Assembly (NCBI GenBank): GCA_019058315.1
Contig: JAHPZH010000002.1
Location: forward strand, 310,001-374,000
Length of the DNA: 64,000 bases
Direction: 5' to 3'
DNA from: Candidatus Helarchaeota archaeon
GTDB taxonomy: Archaea > Asgardarchaeota > Lokiarchaeia > Helarchaeales > RDOG01
Within the stretch, counting starts at the first letter, position 1; every line of letters starts with the position of its first letter. Below are positions 28,679 to 37,383 of this stretch, one piece after another. A program made the translations under genes and the position numbers. The notes beneath the pieces were generated by a model. That model was not told where the DNA came from. It was given only the letters and a program-made list of their open reading frames with translations, and did no database searches.

Positions 28679-30289
28679 TTGGCACAAACACTACAAATTA
28701 AAACTGACCTTAAAAATGTAAATGAAGCAATCGATAAAGCAGTTTCACAATATCCTAATAATATTGCAATTCGTTTTGGAGGAGAAGAAATTACATACAA
28801 GGCTTTCTCAGAAACTGTAATGCAGGTCGCTAGTGCTTTGAAAAAACTAGGTGTTAAAAAAGGAGATAAAGTTGCGGTAGTCTTGGCTAATGTTCCAGAA
28901 TATATTTATTCCTTCTATGGAGCATTAAGAATTGGGGCTGTCCTTGCTCCAATGATTAGAATGCTGAAACCTGATGAAATAGCATCTAATTGTACAGAAG
29001 CAGAATGTAAAGTGTTAATTATTTCTGATGACGGTAAAAGAACGGTGAAGAAAACAAGAAAACAAGATAAGCAATTAGAACATGTAATAATCGTTGGAGA
29101 TAAAGAAATAGAAGAAACAATAAATTGGAAAGATTTCATTGCAACGGGGACAAAGGATTATATTTCTCCTGGTGACATTGGTCTTGATGATTGGGCAACA
29201 ATTAATTTCACTAGTGGAACTACTGGAAAGCCTAAGGGAACAATTCATAGCCATAAGAATTATGTATATGCTGCCATAGGGCAACGCTTGGCTACAAAAG
29301 GAAGTCCTGAAGATTCTGCTGTTCTTGTCTTACCAATGTATCATATCTTTGGATTATCTGTTATGAATGCCAGTCTTAATATTGGTTCCATGTTAAATAT
29401 GCTTCCTGGATTTCTTGTTCAAGATGCGCTTAAAGAGCTTTGTCATCCTCGAACATCAACTTTTTACGCAGTTCCAGCAATGTATGCCATAATATTGGCG
29501 CAGGAGAATATTAATGAATTTGTTGGGAAGTTTAGTCCCAATTTAAAATTTGTTTTAAGTGGTGCTGCACCTTTACCAATGGGACTTATTAAGAGAATGG
29601 AAAAAATATTTATTGATACAAATGGTAGACAAATACCAATAGTAGAAGGTTGGGGCACAACGGAAGACGCAGTTTATGGTACTGTAAACCCGTGGGATGA
29701 GCCAGACAAAATTAAATATGGTTCAATTGGAAAACCATTCCCTGATTGCAAAATTTTAATAGTTGATGATGATGGAAAACCAGTTCCGAAAGGAGAACGT
29801 GGTGAAATGGCAGTACAAAATCCTGGAGTGATGCTTGGCTACTTAAATATGCCTAAAAAAACAAAAGAAGTATTAAAACCAGTGAAAGGAGAAGAAGGAA
29901 TCTGGTATTATACTGGAGATATTGGTATTATAGATGATGATGGTTATTATTACATTGTTGACCGTAAGAAAGATCTCATAATCGTCGGTGGAAGAAATGT
30001 AATTCCGAGGGATGTTGAGGAAGTTCTCTTTAAGCATCCAAAAATTCATGAAGCTACCGTTGTTGGAGCACCACACGAAAAGATGGGTGAAACAGTTCGG
30101 GCTATTATTGTTCTTAAAAAGGATGAGGAAATGACAGAACAAGAAGTTATGGATTATTGTAAGGAGAACTTAGCAGATTATAAATGTCCCAGGATAGTGG
30201 AATTCGAAAAAATGTTAAAGAAAACTTCAACTGGAAAAATCTTGAAGAAGGATTATCGAGCAAGCTTCAAGGAAATTAGAGGAGATTAA
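28679..30289 (+). CDS. AMP-forming acyl-CoA synthetase
   Basis: Protein of 536 residues from a TTG start preceded by GGACGTGAT. It is an ANL-superfamily adenylating enzyme. The P-loop is NFTSGTTGKPKGTIHSHKN (about 180-198). The adenine-binding motif is VEGWGTTED, the ribose-binding aspartate lies in YYTGDIG, and the C-terminal catalytic lysine is in KKTSTGKILKKDYR. It likely activates fatty or aromatic acids to CoA thioesters. It diverges from the corrinoid gene. A frameshifted copy of its C-terminus occurs at 31114-31222. Confidence 0.94.
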   Translation: MAQTLQIKTDLKNVNEAIDKAVSQYPNNIAIRFGGEEITYKAFSETVMQVASALKKLGVKKGDKVAVVLANVPEYIYSFYGALRIGAVLAPMIRMLKPDEIASNCTEAECKVLIISDDGKRTVKKTRKQDKQLEHVIIVGDKEIEETINWKDFIATGTKDYISPGDIGLDDWATINFTSGTTGKPKGTIHSHKNYVYAAIGQRLATKGSPEDSAVLVLPMYHIFGLSVMNASLNIGSMLNMLPGFLVQDALKELCHPRTSTFYAVPAMYAIILAQENINEFVGKFSPNLKFVLSGAAPLPMGLIKRMEKIFIDTNGRQIPIVEGWGTTEDAVYGTVNPWDEPDKIKYGSIGKPFPDCKILIVDDDGKPVPKGERGEMAVQNPGVMLGYLNMPKKTKEVLKPVKGEEGIWYYTGDIGIIDDDGYYYIVDRKKDLIIVGGRNVIPRDVEEVLFKHPKIHEATVVGAPHEKMGETVRAIIVLKKDEEMTEQEVMDYCKENLADYKCPRIVEFEKMLKKTSTGKILKKDYRASFKEIRGD

Positions 30290-30298
30290 CAACTTCTT

Positions 30299-30338
30299 TT
30301 TCTTTTTATTATTTTTCTTTTAAAAAGTTTCTTTTTTT
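30299..30338. terminator. Oligo-T rich convergent terminator region
   Basis: Between the converging acyl-CoA synthetase and the zinc-ribbon membrane gene, the plus strand carries several T runs (TTTTTCTTTTT, TTTTTCTTTT, TTTCTTTTTTTT). Archaeal RNA polymerase terminates at such U tracts without a needed hairpin. This serves the plus-strand gene. The opposite strand has fewer T runs here. Confidence 0.4.
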
Positions 30339-30340
30339 TA

Positions 30341-30979
30341 TTATGGATTTTCAAATTTATTAATAATTAAATAGCTTATTCCAAGACTTAATGTTATTGT
30401 TCCCATAATTATCAATCCGGTCTCTATGTTAGGACCAGACTCCATTAGTAATGAAGCAATAACCACAAAATAAAATATTTCTCTTGAAGCTCCAGTCATC
30501 ATCCAATAAATAACTGCGCCAAATTTTAAAGATTCGTCAGAACGATGAGGTATTACGAATATTGCTACAAAAAATCCAATCCCAAGAATTATCAACATGA
30601 CCCCATTTACCTTTGTTTGTCTCTTCATATCCATTCTCATTAATCTTAAATGTGGTTTAGATGTTGGTTTTCTGAATATCCTAAAAATTAGACCTATGAC
30701 GATTATTAAAACTCCTAAAATTAATAAAAGAACTCCCATCTCAGCTAAATCACGAACAGCTGCTACAAAAGTTACAGTAAACCCCATCATACATATAGCA
30801 AAACCTATAAGAGGACACGCTGGTAAAAGAAAATCTCTTAAAACTTCAATCTTCATGTTATCTATTTCTTTAATATAATCCCTCTCAGGAAGATCTTCTT
30901 GACAATTCTCGCAAAATCCATTAAAATGCTCATTTTGACGTTCTGAAATTTCCTTTCCACATTTTCTGCAATATGGCAA
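30341..30979 (-). CDS. Zinc-ribbon multi-pass membrane protein
   Basis: Protein of 212 residues. The N-terminal zinc ribbon has CRKCGKEI and CENCQEDL (about 4-30). About four or five membrane helices follow (LPACPLIGFAICMMGFTVTFVAAV, GVLLLILGVLIIVIGLIFRI, VMLIILGIGFFVAIFVIP, FYFVVIASLLM, GLIIMGTITLSLGISYLII). This is a common archaeal architecture of unknown function. It is convergent with the acyl-CoA synthetase and has no operon partner. Confidence 0.7.
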   Translation of the reverse strand: MPYCRKCGKEISERQNEHFNGFCENCQEDLPERDYIKEIDNMKIEVLRDFLLPACPLIGFAICMMGFTVTFVAAVRDLAEMGVLLLILGVLIIVIGLIFRIFRKPTSKPHLRLMRMDMKRQTKVNGVMLIILGIGFFVAIFVIPHRSDESLKFGAVIYWMMTGASREIFYFVVIASLLMESGPNIETGLIIMGTITLSLGISYLIINKFENP

Positions 30980-31113
30980 ATATCTCCACCTAATTTACCT
31001 TTATTTTATATTTTTTTATTTTTTTCTTTTGAGGCAATAAATACCTAATTCCTAGCTCTTACTATAATGCTTAAATAAAAATAAAAGATTTAGTAAATTT
31101 AATTGAGTATAGA

Positions 31114-31222
31114 TGTCCACGAATTGTGGAATTCGAAAAAAATGCTAAAAAAGACATCCACTAGAAAAATCTTGAAGAAAGATTATAGGGCTAGCTTTAA
31201 AGCGATTAGAGGTGAAGAATAA
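31114..31222 (+). pseudogene. Relic of an acyl-CoA synthetase C-terminus (frameshifted)
   Basis: This stretch copies the 3' end of the acyl-CoA synthetase gene. It reads CPRIVEFEK, then an extra A shifts the frame, and MLKKTSTRKILKKDYRASF...IRGEE-stop continues. The intact gene reads CPRIVEFEKMLKKTSTGKILKKDYRASF...IRGD. The catalytic-loop Gly is Arg here. It is in the same orientation and about 0.8 kb downstream of the intact gene, with an inverted gene between them. It is therefore a decayed duplicate and not expressed as protein. Confidence 0.85.
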
Positions 31223-31288
31223 CGCATTTTTTAATTTAAAATAAATTTTTTATTTCCTTTTTTTCTTTATTATAATGGAAGTATTTTA

Positions 31289-31438
31289 ATGCTTAGACCA
31301 TTACCTGGTGGACCTAAAGAATGTATTTGCCCAATGTGCGGGGAAAGAGTTTTAGAAGCAAGAGGAATTCCTTGTAGATCCAAAAAATGTCCTAAATGTG
31401 GTTCTTACTTGATAAAATCTCCTCTAAAACGATTTTAA
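31289..31438 (+). CDS. Small zinc-ribbon protein (49 residues)
   Basis: A short open frame from ATG 31289 to TAA 31438. It begins MLRPLPGGPKECICPMCGE and contains CxCPxCG near residue 12 and RGIPC...CPKCG near residue 26-38, enough ligands for one or two zinc or rubredoxin-like sites. Similar tiny proteins with RG-x-PC and CPKCG occur in anaerobes. The function is not known. It lies between the acyl-CoA synthetase relic and the convergent DUF364 gene. The dense cysteine motif argues that it is real. Confidence 0.7.
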   Translation: MLRPLPGGPKECICPMCGERVLEARGIPCRSKKCPKCGSYLIKSPLKRF

Positions 31439-31484
31439 TAAATTCATTGGGTCAATTTTTCCAATTTTATTGAGAAAAAATAGT

Positions 31485-32294
31485 TTATAAATTAATTATA
31501 TCAGGGGAGAGTCCAGTTCTAAAAAAAATTATTTTTTCATAAATTCTCTGAAACCAATTTATAGGTCTCCCTTCTAATAAATGAGCAAGAAAAGATTGAG
31601 GAGGATCTTTAGGTTTTGCTCCACCAACAAAATCTGCACCAGCTTTAAAAAATGGATCTGGAAACATAGTACAAGAAGGACCAATAATACCTCGCAATTT
31701 TGCATTTTTACAAGTATCTAACAACTCTTCTGTTGAATGATATAATAGACTAGCCCCAGTTGCAATAAGAATATCCGCTTCTGCCAGATCCTTAATTGAC
31801 TCCGCTATTGTTATCCTTTTATCATAGTCATCTTTTAAATTCTTTTCTAATACAATAACTTTTCCTGCATTTTCAACCCAATATTTTATATATGGTGTAA
31901 TATATCCGACTTGCGCTACAATATCCTTATCTTTTGGCTTAATTATCGCCATTGGGTCGTATTCTTCTCCAAAATAAATTTGTTTATTTTTCCAGAAATC
32001 AGTTTTATCAAACCACCACAATGAATACGCGTTGATTAGAGCTATCCCTAAAGAACGTTCTGCGTTTAGTGCCATGTTTGCTGCTTTTATTGCATTTAAT
32101 ATTTCGTTTTTATTATGTGGGACTTTAATATCACCTTCCATTTCTGGATCTATAAAACAAGCTCCACTATTTCCAGTTTCTAGTAAAACTGTAACAAAAT
32201 GACCGGTTTTTCCTACCGCAACAACATTTGGTGGTTCATTTTCCTTAAAAATCTTCGATATTAAATTAATTTCATTTTTTAAAATTTCAGACAT
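31485..32294 (-). CDS. DUF364-family protein (putative heavy-metal chelation domain)
   Basis: Protein of 269 residues. The C-terminal two thirds show the DUF364 Rossmann-like pattern: QVGYITPYIKYWVENAGKVIVLEKN, then EADILIATGASLLYHSTEELLDTCKNA and RGIIGPSCTMFPDPFFKAGADFVGGA. The N-terminal part resembles the DUF4213-type enolase N-like domain. The family occurs next to metal and Mo/W functions in anaerobes, and a chelatase-like role has been proposed but not shown. It is the last gene of the ECF operon, 15 bp after the T component, so a role in handling the transported ligand is likely. Confidence 0.8.
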   Translation of the reverse strand: MSEILKNEINLISKIFKENEPPNVVAVGKTGHFVTVLLETGNSGACFIDPEMEGDIKVPHNKNEILNAIKAANMALNAERSLGIALINAYSLWWFDKTDFWKNKQIYFGEEYDPMAIIKPKDKDIVAQVGYITPYIKYWVENAGKVIVLEKNLKDDYDKRITIAESIKDLAEADILIATGASLLYHSTEELLDTCKNAKLRGIIGPSCTMFPDPFFKAGADFVGGAKPKDPPQSFLAHLLEGRPINWFQRIYEKIIFFRTGLSPDIINL

Positions 32295-32309
32295 AAATAA
32301 AACTCCATT

Positions 32310-33191
32310 TCAAATTATTTTTATAAAAAATATTTCTAATTGACAACTTCCATTAAGTTTAAAAAGCCAATAATCAAAGATTGAAATACCATAGCCCCAA
32401 AAATTATAATCTCGTATATATGGGCAACACATCACGAAAAACACGGAAATACTAAATAATATAGTTAAAATTAGAACCAGCACATCTAAAATAGAGATTG
32501 AGATTTCATGAAAATAGGTTCTTTCGCCTTTAATACGAAATCCTCTTGCTTGAAGGGCCATCGCCATATTATTAGTATTTAAGATGAAATTAAATAATAT
32601 AGTAGTTAATAAAACTTTCAAATTTGATAATCTGGTTCTGATACCACCATGTGTAATACTAATTCCCTTTGCCTCCATAGCCATTTGAATTTCATCACTT
32701 TCCATTAGAATCAGTGGTAAAAAATAAAGCGCAAGACTAACCATAAAAGAAATTACATACGGAATTTTCATTTTTGTTAATGCTAAAAGAAAATCCTTAC
32801 GATTAGTAGTCATAGCAAATATAGAACCTGCAAAAATGAGAATCATAAATCTAAAACTAATCAAAAGACCATAAAAAATACCATCCCAACTTAGAAGTAT
32901 CCAACCTCCAAAAATCGGGATATTTTGGGGTATTATGTAAATCGGGAAAAGAGGATTATAATATAATATAGTTTGAAAAAAAATAATTGGAATAATCATT
33001 GAAATAAGCTTTCTTAAATACATAAATGGGCTGAATTTTTTGGATTTTAAAAAGATGAAAAAAAGAAATTCAGAAATAAAAATTACAAATAAGATAATAA
33101 GATTCTGTACTAAAACAGAAATTGTCGAAACACAAAGTAAAATAATGAACTTAACTCGTGGATCCGTACTTTTTTCTGAATTAGTTTGCAT
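32310..33191 (-). CDS. ECF transporter T component (CbiQ/EcfT family)
   Basis: Integral membrane protein of 293 residues with about six hydrophobic helices. It carries the two coupling-helix motifs of EcfT that contact the ATPases: AMEAKGI (residues about 178-184) and ALQARGF (about 222-228). Together with two ATPases and an S component in the same operon, it makes a dedicated group I ECF importer. It overlaps the ATPase gene upstream by 11 nt. The C-terminus (FKLNGSCQLEIFFIKII) is unusual, extending beyond the last helix. Confidence 0.88.
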   Translation of the reverse strand: MQTNSEKSTDPRVKFIILLCVSTISVLVQNLIILFVIFISEFLFFIFLKSKKFSPFMYLRKLISMIIPIIFFQTILYYNPLFPIYIIPQNIPIFGGWILLSWDGIFYGLLISFRFMILIFAGSIFAMTTNRKDFLLALTKMKIPYVISFMVSLALYFLPLILMESDEIQMAMEAKGISITHGGIRTRLSNLKVLLTTILFNFILNTNNMAMALQARGFRIKGERTYFHEISISILDVLVLILTILFSISVFFVMCCPYIRDYNFWGYGISIFDYWLFKLNGSCQLEIFFIKII

Positions 33192-34005
33192 TTTTGAGTT
33201 TTTCCTCTAAATAATCAATTAAATTTTCATAATTAGTTAAAGATGGAAAATTTTTGAATTTTTTAAGTTGGTCAAATAATTTTAGCATGAATGGTAATCT
33301 CAAACCCACTTCAAGAAGTCTCTTAGGATCTTCTCTCAATTTAGTTATAGAATCATCAAAAATTTTTCTTCCTTTATCTAATATTATTATTCTATTACAA
33401 AAATTAAGAATTGAGTCAATATCATGTGAGATCAAAATTAAAATGTGGTCTTTTTTTAATTTGATTAGAAATGATAATAAATTTTCTTTTCTATTGTAAT
33501 CTAAACCAGCAAATGGTTCATCTAATATTATGACCTTTGGTCTGCTAGCTAAAATAAAACCTAAATTTACTCTTTTTTTTTCTCCTTGGCTTAATCTTCT
33601 TGGATGAAACTTTTGAATTGTATATAACCCTAAAAATCTTAAAATATTCTTTGTAATTCGTTCAAGGTTTTCTAAAGACACTTTTTTTCGTTTTAAACCA
33701 ATAGAAACCTCATCATAAATACTACTAGTGCAAAGCATTACATCTGGGTTCTGAAATAAATAACCAACTTGTTCAGAAATATTAAAAATGGATAATTTTT
33801 TATAATCTATTTCATTTAATAGCATTTTACCGGAATTAGGTTTGATAAATCCTGCAATTATTTTTGCTAAAGTTGACTTTCCTGCTCCATTTGGACCAAT
33901 TAACCCAATAACTTCATTTTTTTCAATATCTAAATTTAAATCCTGAATTGCGGGAATTTTACCACGATATTTAAAATTAATATTTTCAATTTTTATTATC
34001 GACAT
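33181..34005 (-). CDS. ECF transporter ATP-binding protein (second)
   Basis: ABC ATPase of 274 residues. Walker A is GPNGAGKST, the Q-loop is LFQNPDV, the signature is LSQGEKKRV, Walker B is VIILDEPFAGLD and the switch His is in LISHD. The C-terminal extension (FDQLKKFKNFPSLTNYENLIDYLEEKL) is of the CbiO/EcfA type. It overlaps both neighbours (10 and 11 nt), indicating tight co-translation with its partner ATPase and the T component. Confidence 0.94.
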   Translation of the reverse strand: MSIIKIENINFKYRGKIPAIQDLNLDIEKNEVIGLIGPNGAGKSTLAKIIAGFIKPNSGKMLLNEIDYKKLSIFNISEQVGYLFQNPDVMLCTSSIYDEVSIGLKRKKVSLENLERITKNILRFLGLYTIQKFHPRRLSQGEKKRVNLGFILASRPKVIILDEPFAGLDYNRKENLLSFLIKLKKDHILILISHDIDSILNFCNRIIILDKGRKIFDDSITKLREDPKRLLEVGLRLPFMLKLFDQLKKFKNFPSLTNYENLIDYLEEKLKNAN

Positions 34006-34847
34006 ATAATATCACTTAAAATACTGATTCCATCAGAAAATTTTACTGGAATCTCAAAATCAAAATCAATTCTTTTCTTCAAATCTAAAAATAATTTCGT
34101 TATAGGTGGAGGGATTAATTTATATTTATTTAAAAATTCAATATTTGAAAAAATCATATTTGGTTTATCGTTACCGATGATTTGTCCTTTATCTAAAACG
34201 ATGATACGTTCTGCTAATTCGCCTAAAATTTCTGCATTATGTGAGACTAAAATTATTGTAGTTCCTGATTGATGAATTTTTTTTAAGATATTGAAAATCC
34301 GGTTTGAATAAATAGGATCAAGATATGAAGTAGGTTCATCTAAAACTAATATTTGTGGTTTCATTATTAATATGGAAGCTAAAGATACTAATTGTTTTTG
34401 CCCACCTGATAGTGCTGTAGTATCTCTATTAATTAATTCAGTAATGCCAATTTCTTCTAGAATTATATTTAACCTTGTAGACATTTCTTTTTTAGGAATA
34501 GCTAAATTTTCCAACCCAAAAACAATCTCACTTTCTACATCAGGAGAAAAGATTTGGAAGTCTGGATTTTGAAAGAGAAATCCTACTTTGTCTGCAAAAT
34601 CTTGAATTTCATAATCAAGTGTATTATTACTAAGAACTTCTACTGATCCCTCGAAATCTCCTTTAAAAAAATGAGGAACTAATCCATTTAATAAATATAT
34701 TAATGTAGATTTTCCAGAACCAGATTCTCCCATAACTCCAATAAATTCCCCTTCATTAATTTCAAGATTAATATTTACTAAATTCAAAATTGGTGATGTT
34801 GCATATCTAAAATTGACATTTTTTAATTTTATTATTTTATATACCAT
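33996..34847 (-). CDS. ECF transporter ATP-binding protein (first)
   Basis: ABC ATPase of 283 residues. Walker A is GESGSGKST, the Q-loop is LFQNPDF, the signature is LSGGQKQLV, Walker B is ILVLDEPTSYLD and the switch His is in LVSHN. It differs enough from the next gene for the pair to form an EcfA-EcfA' heterodimer. It lies 20 bp downstream of the SUOX-like gene and overlaps the second ATPase by 10 nt. Confidence 0.94.
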   Translation of the reverse strand: MVYKIIKLKNVNFRYATSPILNLVNINLEINEGEFIGVMGESGSGKSTLIYLLNGLVPHFFKGDFEGSVEVLSNNTLDYEIQDFADKVGFLFQNPDFQIFSPDVESEIVFGLENLAIPKKEMSTRLNIILEEIGITELINRDTTALSGGQKQLVSLASILIMKPQILVLDEPTSYLDPIYSNRIFNILKKIHQSGTTIILVSHNAEILGELAERIIVLDKGQIIGNDKPNMIFSNIEFLNKYKLIPPPITKLFLDLKKRIDFDFEIPVKFSDGISILSDIICR

Positions 34848-34867
34848 GGTAATCGAAAAAAACTGTT

Positions 34868-35452
34868 TTATATATTAATTTCAACACTAATTACATACTT
34901 TGCACAAAGTCTGCCGTTATAATCATCTCCAAATTTAAATATACAATATGCTTGACTTGTAATAGTCCGAACTGGTCCTTCTCCACCTAACTCTTTTTTT
35001 AATATTGGCAGACCATCTTCTAAATAGACTAATAGAATTTCTTCGTTCCAAGTATCAATATCAGCTTTTGGATAACTTATTGCCCAACCATCTTGTGCTT
35101 TTATTGAAACTTCAGAATATGTTGACACGTTCATTATATCATAGACTAAATGTTTCAAAGAAAAGCCCTTATAAGCATGTGTCGATTCACCTGTACTTGT
35201 CTTATAAACAAAGGCTTTTGTTACATTCGAATGACGATCGAATTCTTGAATTGTAAAAGTTCTAGAACTATTAACTGCAGATCCTCCAATTTTAACCGTC
35301 CATAAAAAAGGTAATAATAATAAATTACGTTGTGTGCTCTGGGTTTGATTTTTTTGATATTGATAATAATAAAAATAATAGATTAATGAAGGAACCAAAA
35401 TTAAAATTAGAACAATATTAATTATTAAAAAAATTTTTACATCTCTCTTCAA
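34868..35452 (-). CDS. Membrane-anchored SUOX-like (molybdopterin-binding-fold) protein, copy 3 of 3
   Basis: Protein of 194 residues with an N-terminal membrane anchor (about 7-29). The outer domain follows the oxidoreductase molybdopterin-binding pattern: TIQEFDRHSNVTKAFVYKT, YKGFSLKHLVYDIMNVSTYSEVSIKAQDGW, ILLVYLEDGLPILKK, GPVRTITS and LCAKYVISVEI. The cysteine that ligates Mo in sulfite oxidase is not seen in the equivalent early region, so catalysis is unlikely and ligand binding more plausible. Two paralogs precede it, and the ECF ATPases follow. Confidence 0.75.
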   Translation of the reverse strand: MKRDVKIFLIINIVLILILVPSLIYYFYYYQYQKNQTQSTQRNLLLLPFLWTVKIGGSAVNSSRTFTIQEFDRHSNVTKAFVYKTSTGESTHAYKGFSLKHLVYDIMNVSTYSEVSIKAQDGWAISYPKADIDTWNEEILLVYLEDGLPILKKELGGEGPVRTITSQAYCIFKFGDDYNGRLCAKYVISVEINI

Positions 35453-35477
35453 TTCTATCTTGCCTTTATCGTTTAAT

Positions 35478-36095
35478 TTAAGAATTTATTTGAAAAGCTA
35501 TAACATGCCTTACACACCATATGCCATTAAATTGACCCAAATTCCCATATTTTGTAATAGTATAATTCTGGGTAACAACATTATATACGGGTTTATAATA
35601 ATCAGTTAAATTTTGCCCCTCTCTTTTATATGCTAAGAAAAGATCATCCCAAAATACTGGATTATCAATGTCAGTTTGTTGAAAAGTCATAGAATATCCA
35701 TCAGAGGCTATGATATTTACGCTAGAATATGAACTTACATTCATTATATCATAAATTAAACGTCTAAATGGAATTCCCGTATAATTGACAATATCACTAA
35801 CTAAAACACTTCCCTCTTTTCGTGTTATATTAACATATCTAGTTAAATTTGACCATGTAACAAAATCTGAGTAATTCAATTTTAGAATATCTACTGCAGA
35901 TCCATTTACTGTTAAAGGGAAATCTGGTATATTCTCATAAGTACCTGAATTTTGCTTCAAAGTTATAAGTAATAATTCATATGGTTGATTATTTGGATTT
36001 ACTAATATGTACCCAATTGGTATAACTATTCCAATTCCTATTATTATTGAAATTATTGATATTTTAATTGAATTTTTCAATTTTCTTCTTCTCAT
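35478..36095 (-). CDS. Membrane-anchored SUOX-like protein, copy 2 of 3
   Basis: Protein of 205 residues. A basic N-terminus (MRRRKLKNSIK) and one membrane helix (IISIIIGIGIVIPIGYILV) are followed by an extracytoplasmic domain. It is like the neighbouring copies: VNGSAVDILKLNYSDFVTWSNLTRYVNIT, GIPFRRLIYDIMNVSSYSSVNIIASDGY, DLFLAYKREGQNL, then a C-terminal strand IWCVRHVIAFQI. Many N-x-T/S sites fit an exported protein. No Mo-ligand Cys is apparent at the usual place. It is probably a substrate-capture protein for the ECF transporter. Confidence 0.72.
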   Translation of the reverse strand: MRRRKLKNSIKISIISIIIGIGIVIPIGYILVNPNNQPYELLLITLKQNSGTYENIPDFPLTVNGSAVDILKLNYSDFVTWSNLTRYVNITRKEGSVLVSDIVNYTGIPFRRLIYDIMNVSSYSSVNIIASDGYSMTFQQTDIDNPVFWDDLFLAYKREGQNLTDYYKPVYNVVTQNYTITKYGNLGQFNGIWCVRHVIAFQINS

Positions 36096-36125
36096 TAATT
36101 AAAAAAATTTAAAAAAAATAAAAAA

Positions 36126-36734
36126 TTAAGTTATTTCAATAGTTTCTACCAGTCTTACAGTGTTAAAACCATTAAAGTTAGTACCAAAAACTGCAAGGCT
36201 GAATTCCTTAGTAAACACTGATCTTACAATTTCTTGACTTGTTAGATAATGACCATCCCTTTTATATGCTAACATAATATCATCTGCAAAGGTGGCATTA
36301 TCGATATCTGTTTGATTATATGTCTTAGCCCAAATGGGATTGTCTGATGGAATTAATGTAATGTTTGTATAAGAAGTTACATTAGCAATATCGTAGATCA
36401 AGTGAGTAAAAGGAATTCCAACCCAAAATTCTGTATAATTCAGCAGATCTGCAGCTCCACCCCACCTTTTTTCCATGACAACAATATATCTAGCAAGATA
36501 TGAGTGTTGTTCGAAATCTTCTAAAGTCAAATTAAACTCAACCGGAACTGCTGAACCATTAACTTTAATATTAATTAACGGTGGTGAAGGTGTTTCTTGC
36601 ATCATTGCAAGAGCAATGACAATTGGTCCAGTATCAACTCGACTTTGTATATTCAGAAAATAAAAAGTTGGAACTATTATTCCTGTTGCAACAACAAAAC
36701 CCAAGATAAAACTTATTCCAATATTCTTATCCAT
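36126..36734 (-). CDS. Membrane-anchored SUOX-like protein, copy 1 of 3
   Basis: Protein of 202 residues with an N-terminal membrane segment (IGISFILGFVVATGIIVPTFYFL). The outer domain repeats the family pattern: KVNGSAVPVEFNLTLEDFEQHSYLARYIVV, VGIPFTHLIYDIANVTSYTNITLIPSD, DIMLAYKRDGHYLTSQEIVRSVF and NTVRLVETIEIT. It contains no cysteines, so it cannot bind Mo as sulfite oxidase does. Three diverged tandem copies between an FmdE-like gene and the ECF ATPases suggest binding proteins for related ligands. Confidence 0.72.
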   Translation of the reverse strand: MDKNIGISFILGFVVATGIIVPTFYFLNIQSRVDTGPIVIALAMMQETPSPPLINIKVNGSAVPVEFNLTLEDFEQHSYLARYIVVMEKRWGGAADLLNYTEFWVGIPFTHLIYDIANVTSYTNITLIPSDNPIWAKTYNQTDIDNATFADDIMLAYKRDGHYLTSQEIVRSVFTKEFSLAVFGTNFNGFNTVRLVETIEIT

Positions 36735-36747
36735 TCATTTTCACCTC

Positions 36748-37365
36748 CTATTCCAATATTTCGTAATATTTATCTGTTTTAGCACAAACAGGGCATAACT
36801 TCTTCCCATCTATCTCCTCAACTGCGTAATCTAATATACTTTCGCCACAATTTTCACATAAAAATTCATTATGCTTAATTGATGCATTTTCAATTAATGA
36901 ATTATCCGTAATTTTTACCTTTTTAACAATACAAATCTCCTGCATCTTCATATCTAAAATTTCTTTTCCAAAATTTTTAGTTATTTCCAAAATCTTTTTT
37001 CTATCATTTATTTCAAATAATTCTCTGATTTTATTGGATATTTCAGTCATTCTTTCTTGAAAATTCGATTTTACTGTAACCCTAACTGCATTTCCTGTTT
37101 TTTTATCTAGCATTGTTAGAGCTAATTTACCATAATTCTTTATTATTAAATCTCCACAGCCATATGTAGCTTTTGAGACTACTTGAATACCGTCCATAAA
37201 ACAATGTCTTGTTTCTGATATAACAAATAAATCCTTAATTTTTGGATTTTTAATACCAAGTTTATCTAATGCTGCTAAAGTTAATTTAATTCCAAGAGCA
37301 TAAGGAGCACTTATTACTCCATCATGAAAATATCTTGCAAATTCTAACATTTTGTTCTCGTTCAT
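36748..37365 (-). CDS. FmdE-family protein with C-terminal zinc ribbon
   Basis: Protein of 205 residues. The first ~135 follow the FmdE family, named from the molybdenum formylmethanofuran dehydrogenase operon: FHDGVISAPYALGIKLTLAALDKLGI, RHCFMDGIQVVSKATYGCGDLIIKNYGKLALTMLDKKTGNAVRVTV. The zinc ribbon at the end is CENCGESI...CPVCAK. The usual HGHxCPG motif is altered to FHDGVISAP, losing its Cys. FmdE proteins recur with Mo/W enzymes; biochemical function is unsettled. It is second in the ECF operon. Confidence 0.85.
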   Translation of the reverse strand: MNENKMLEFARYFHDGVISAPYALGIKLTLAALDKLGIKNPKIKDLFVISETRHCFMDGIQVVSKATYGCGDLIIKNYGKLALTMLDKKTGNAVRVTVKSNFQERMTEISNKIRELFEINDRKKILEITKNFGKEILDMKMQEICIVKKVKITDNSLIENASIKHNEFLCENCGESILDYAVEEIDGKKLCPVCAKTDKYYEILE

Positions 37366-37383
37366 AGCGATAACTCGCGAACT

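Noticed and set aside
34868..36734. Reading the three SUOX-like proteins as active sulfite oxidases
   Set aside because: No cysteine at the molybdenum-ligand position; one copy has no cysteines at all.
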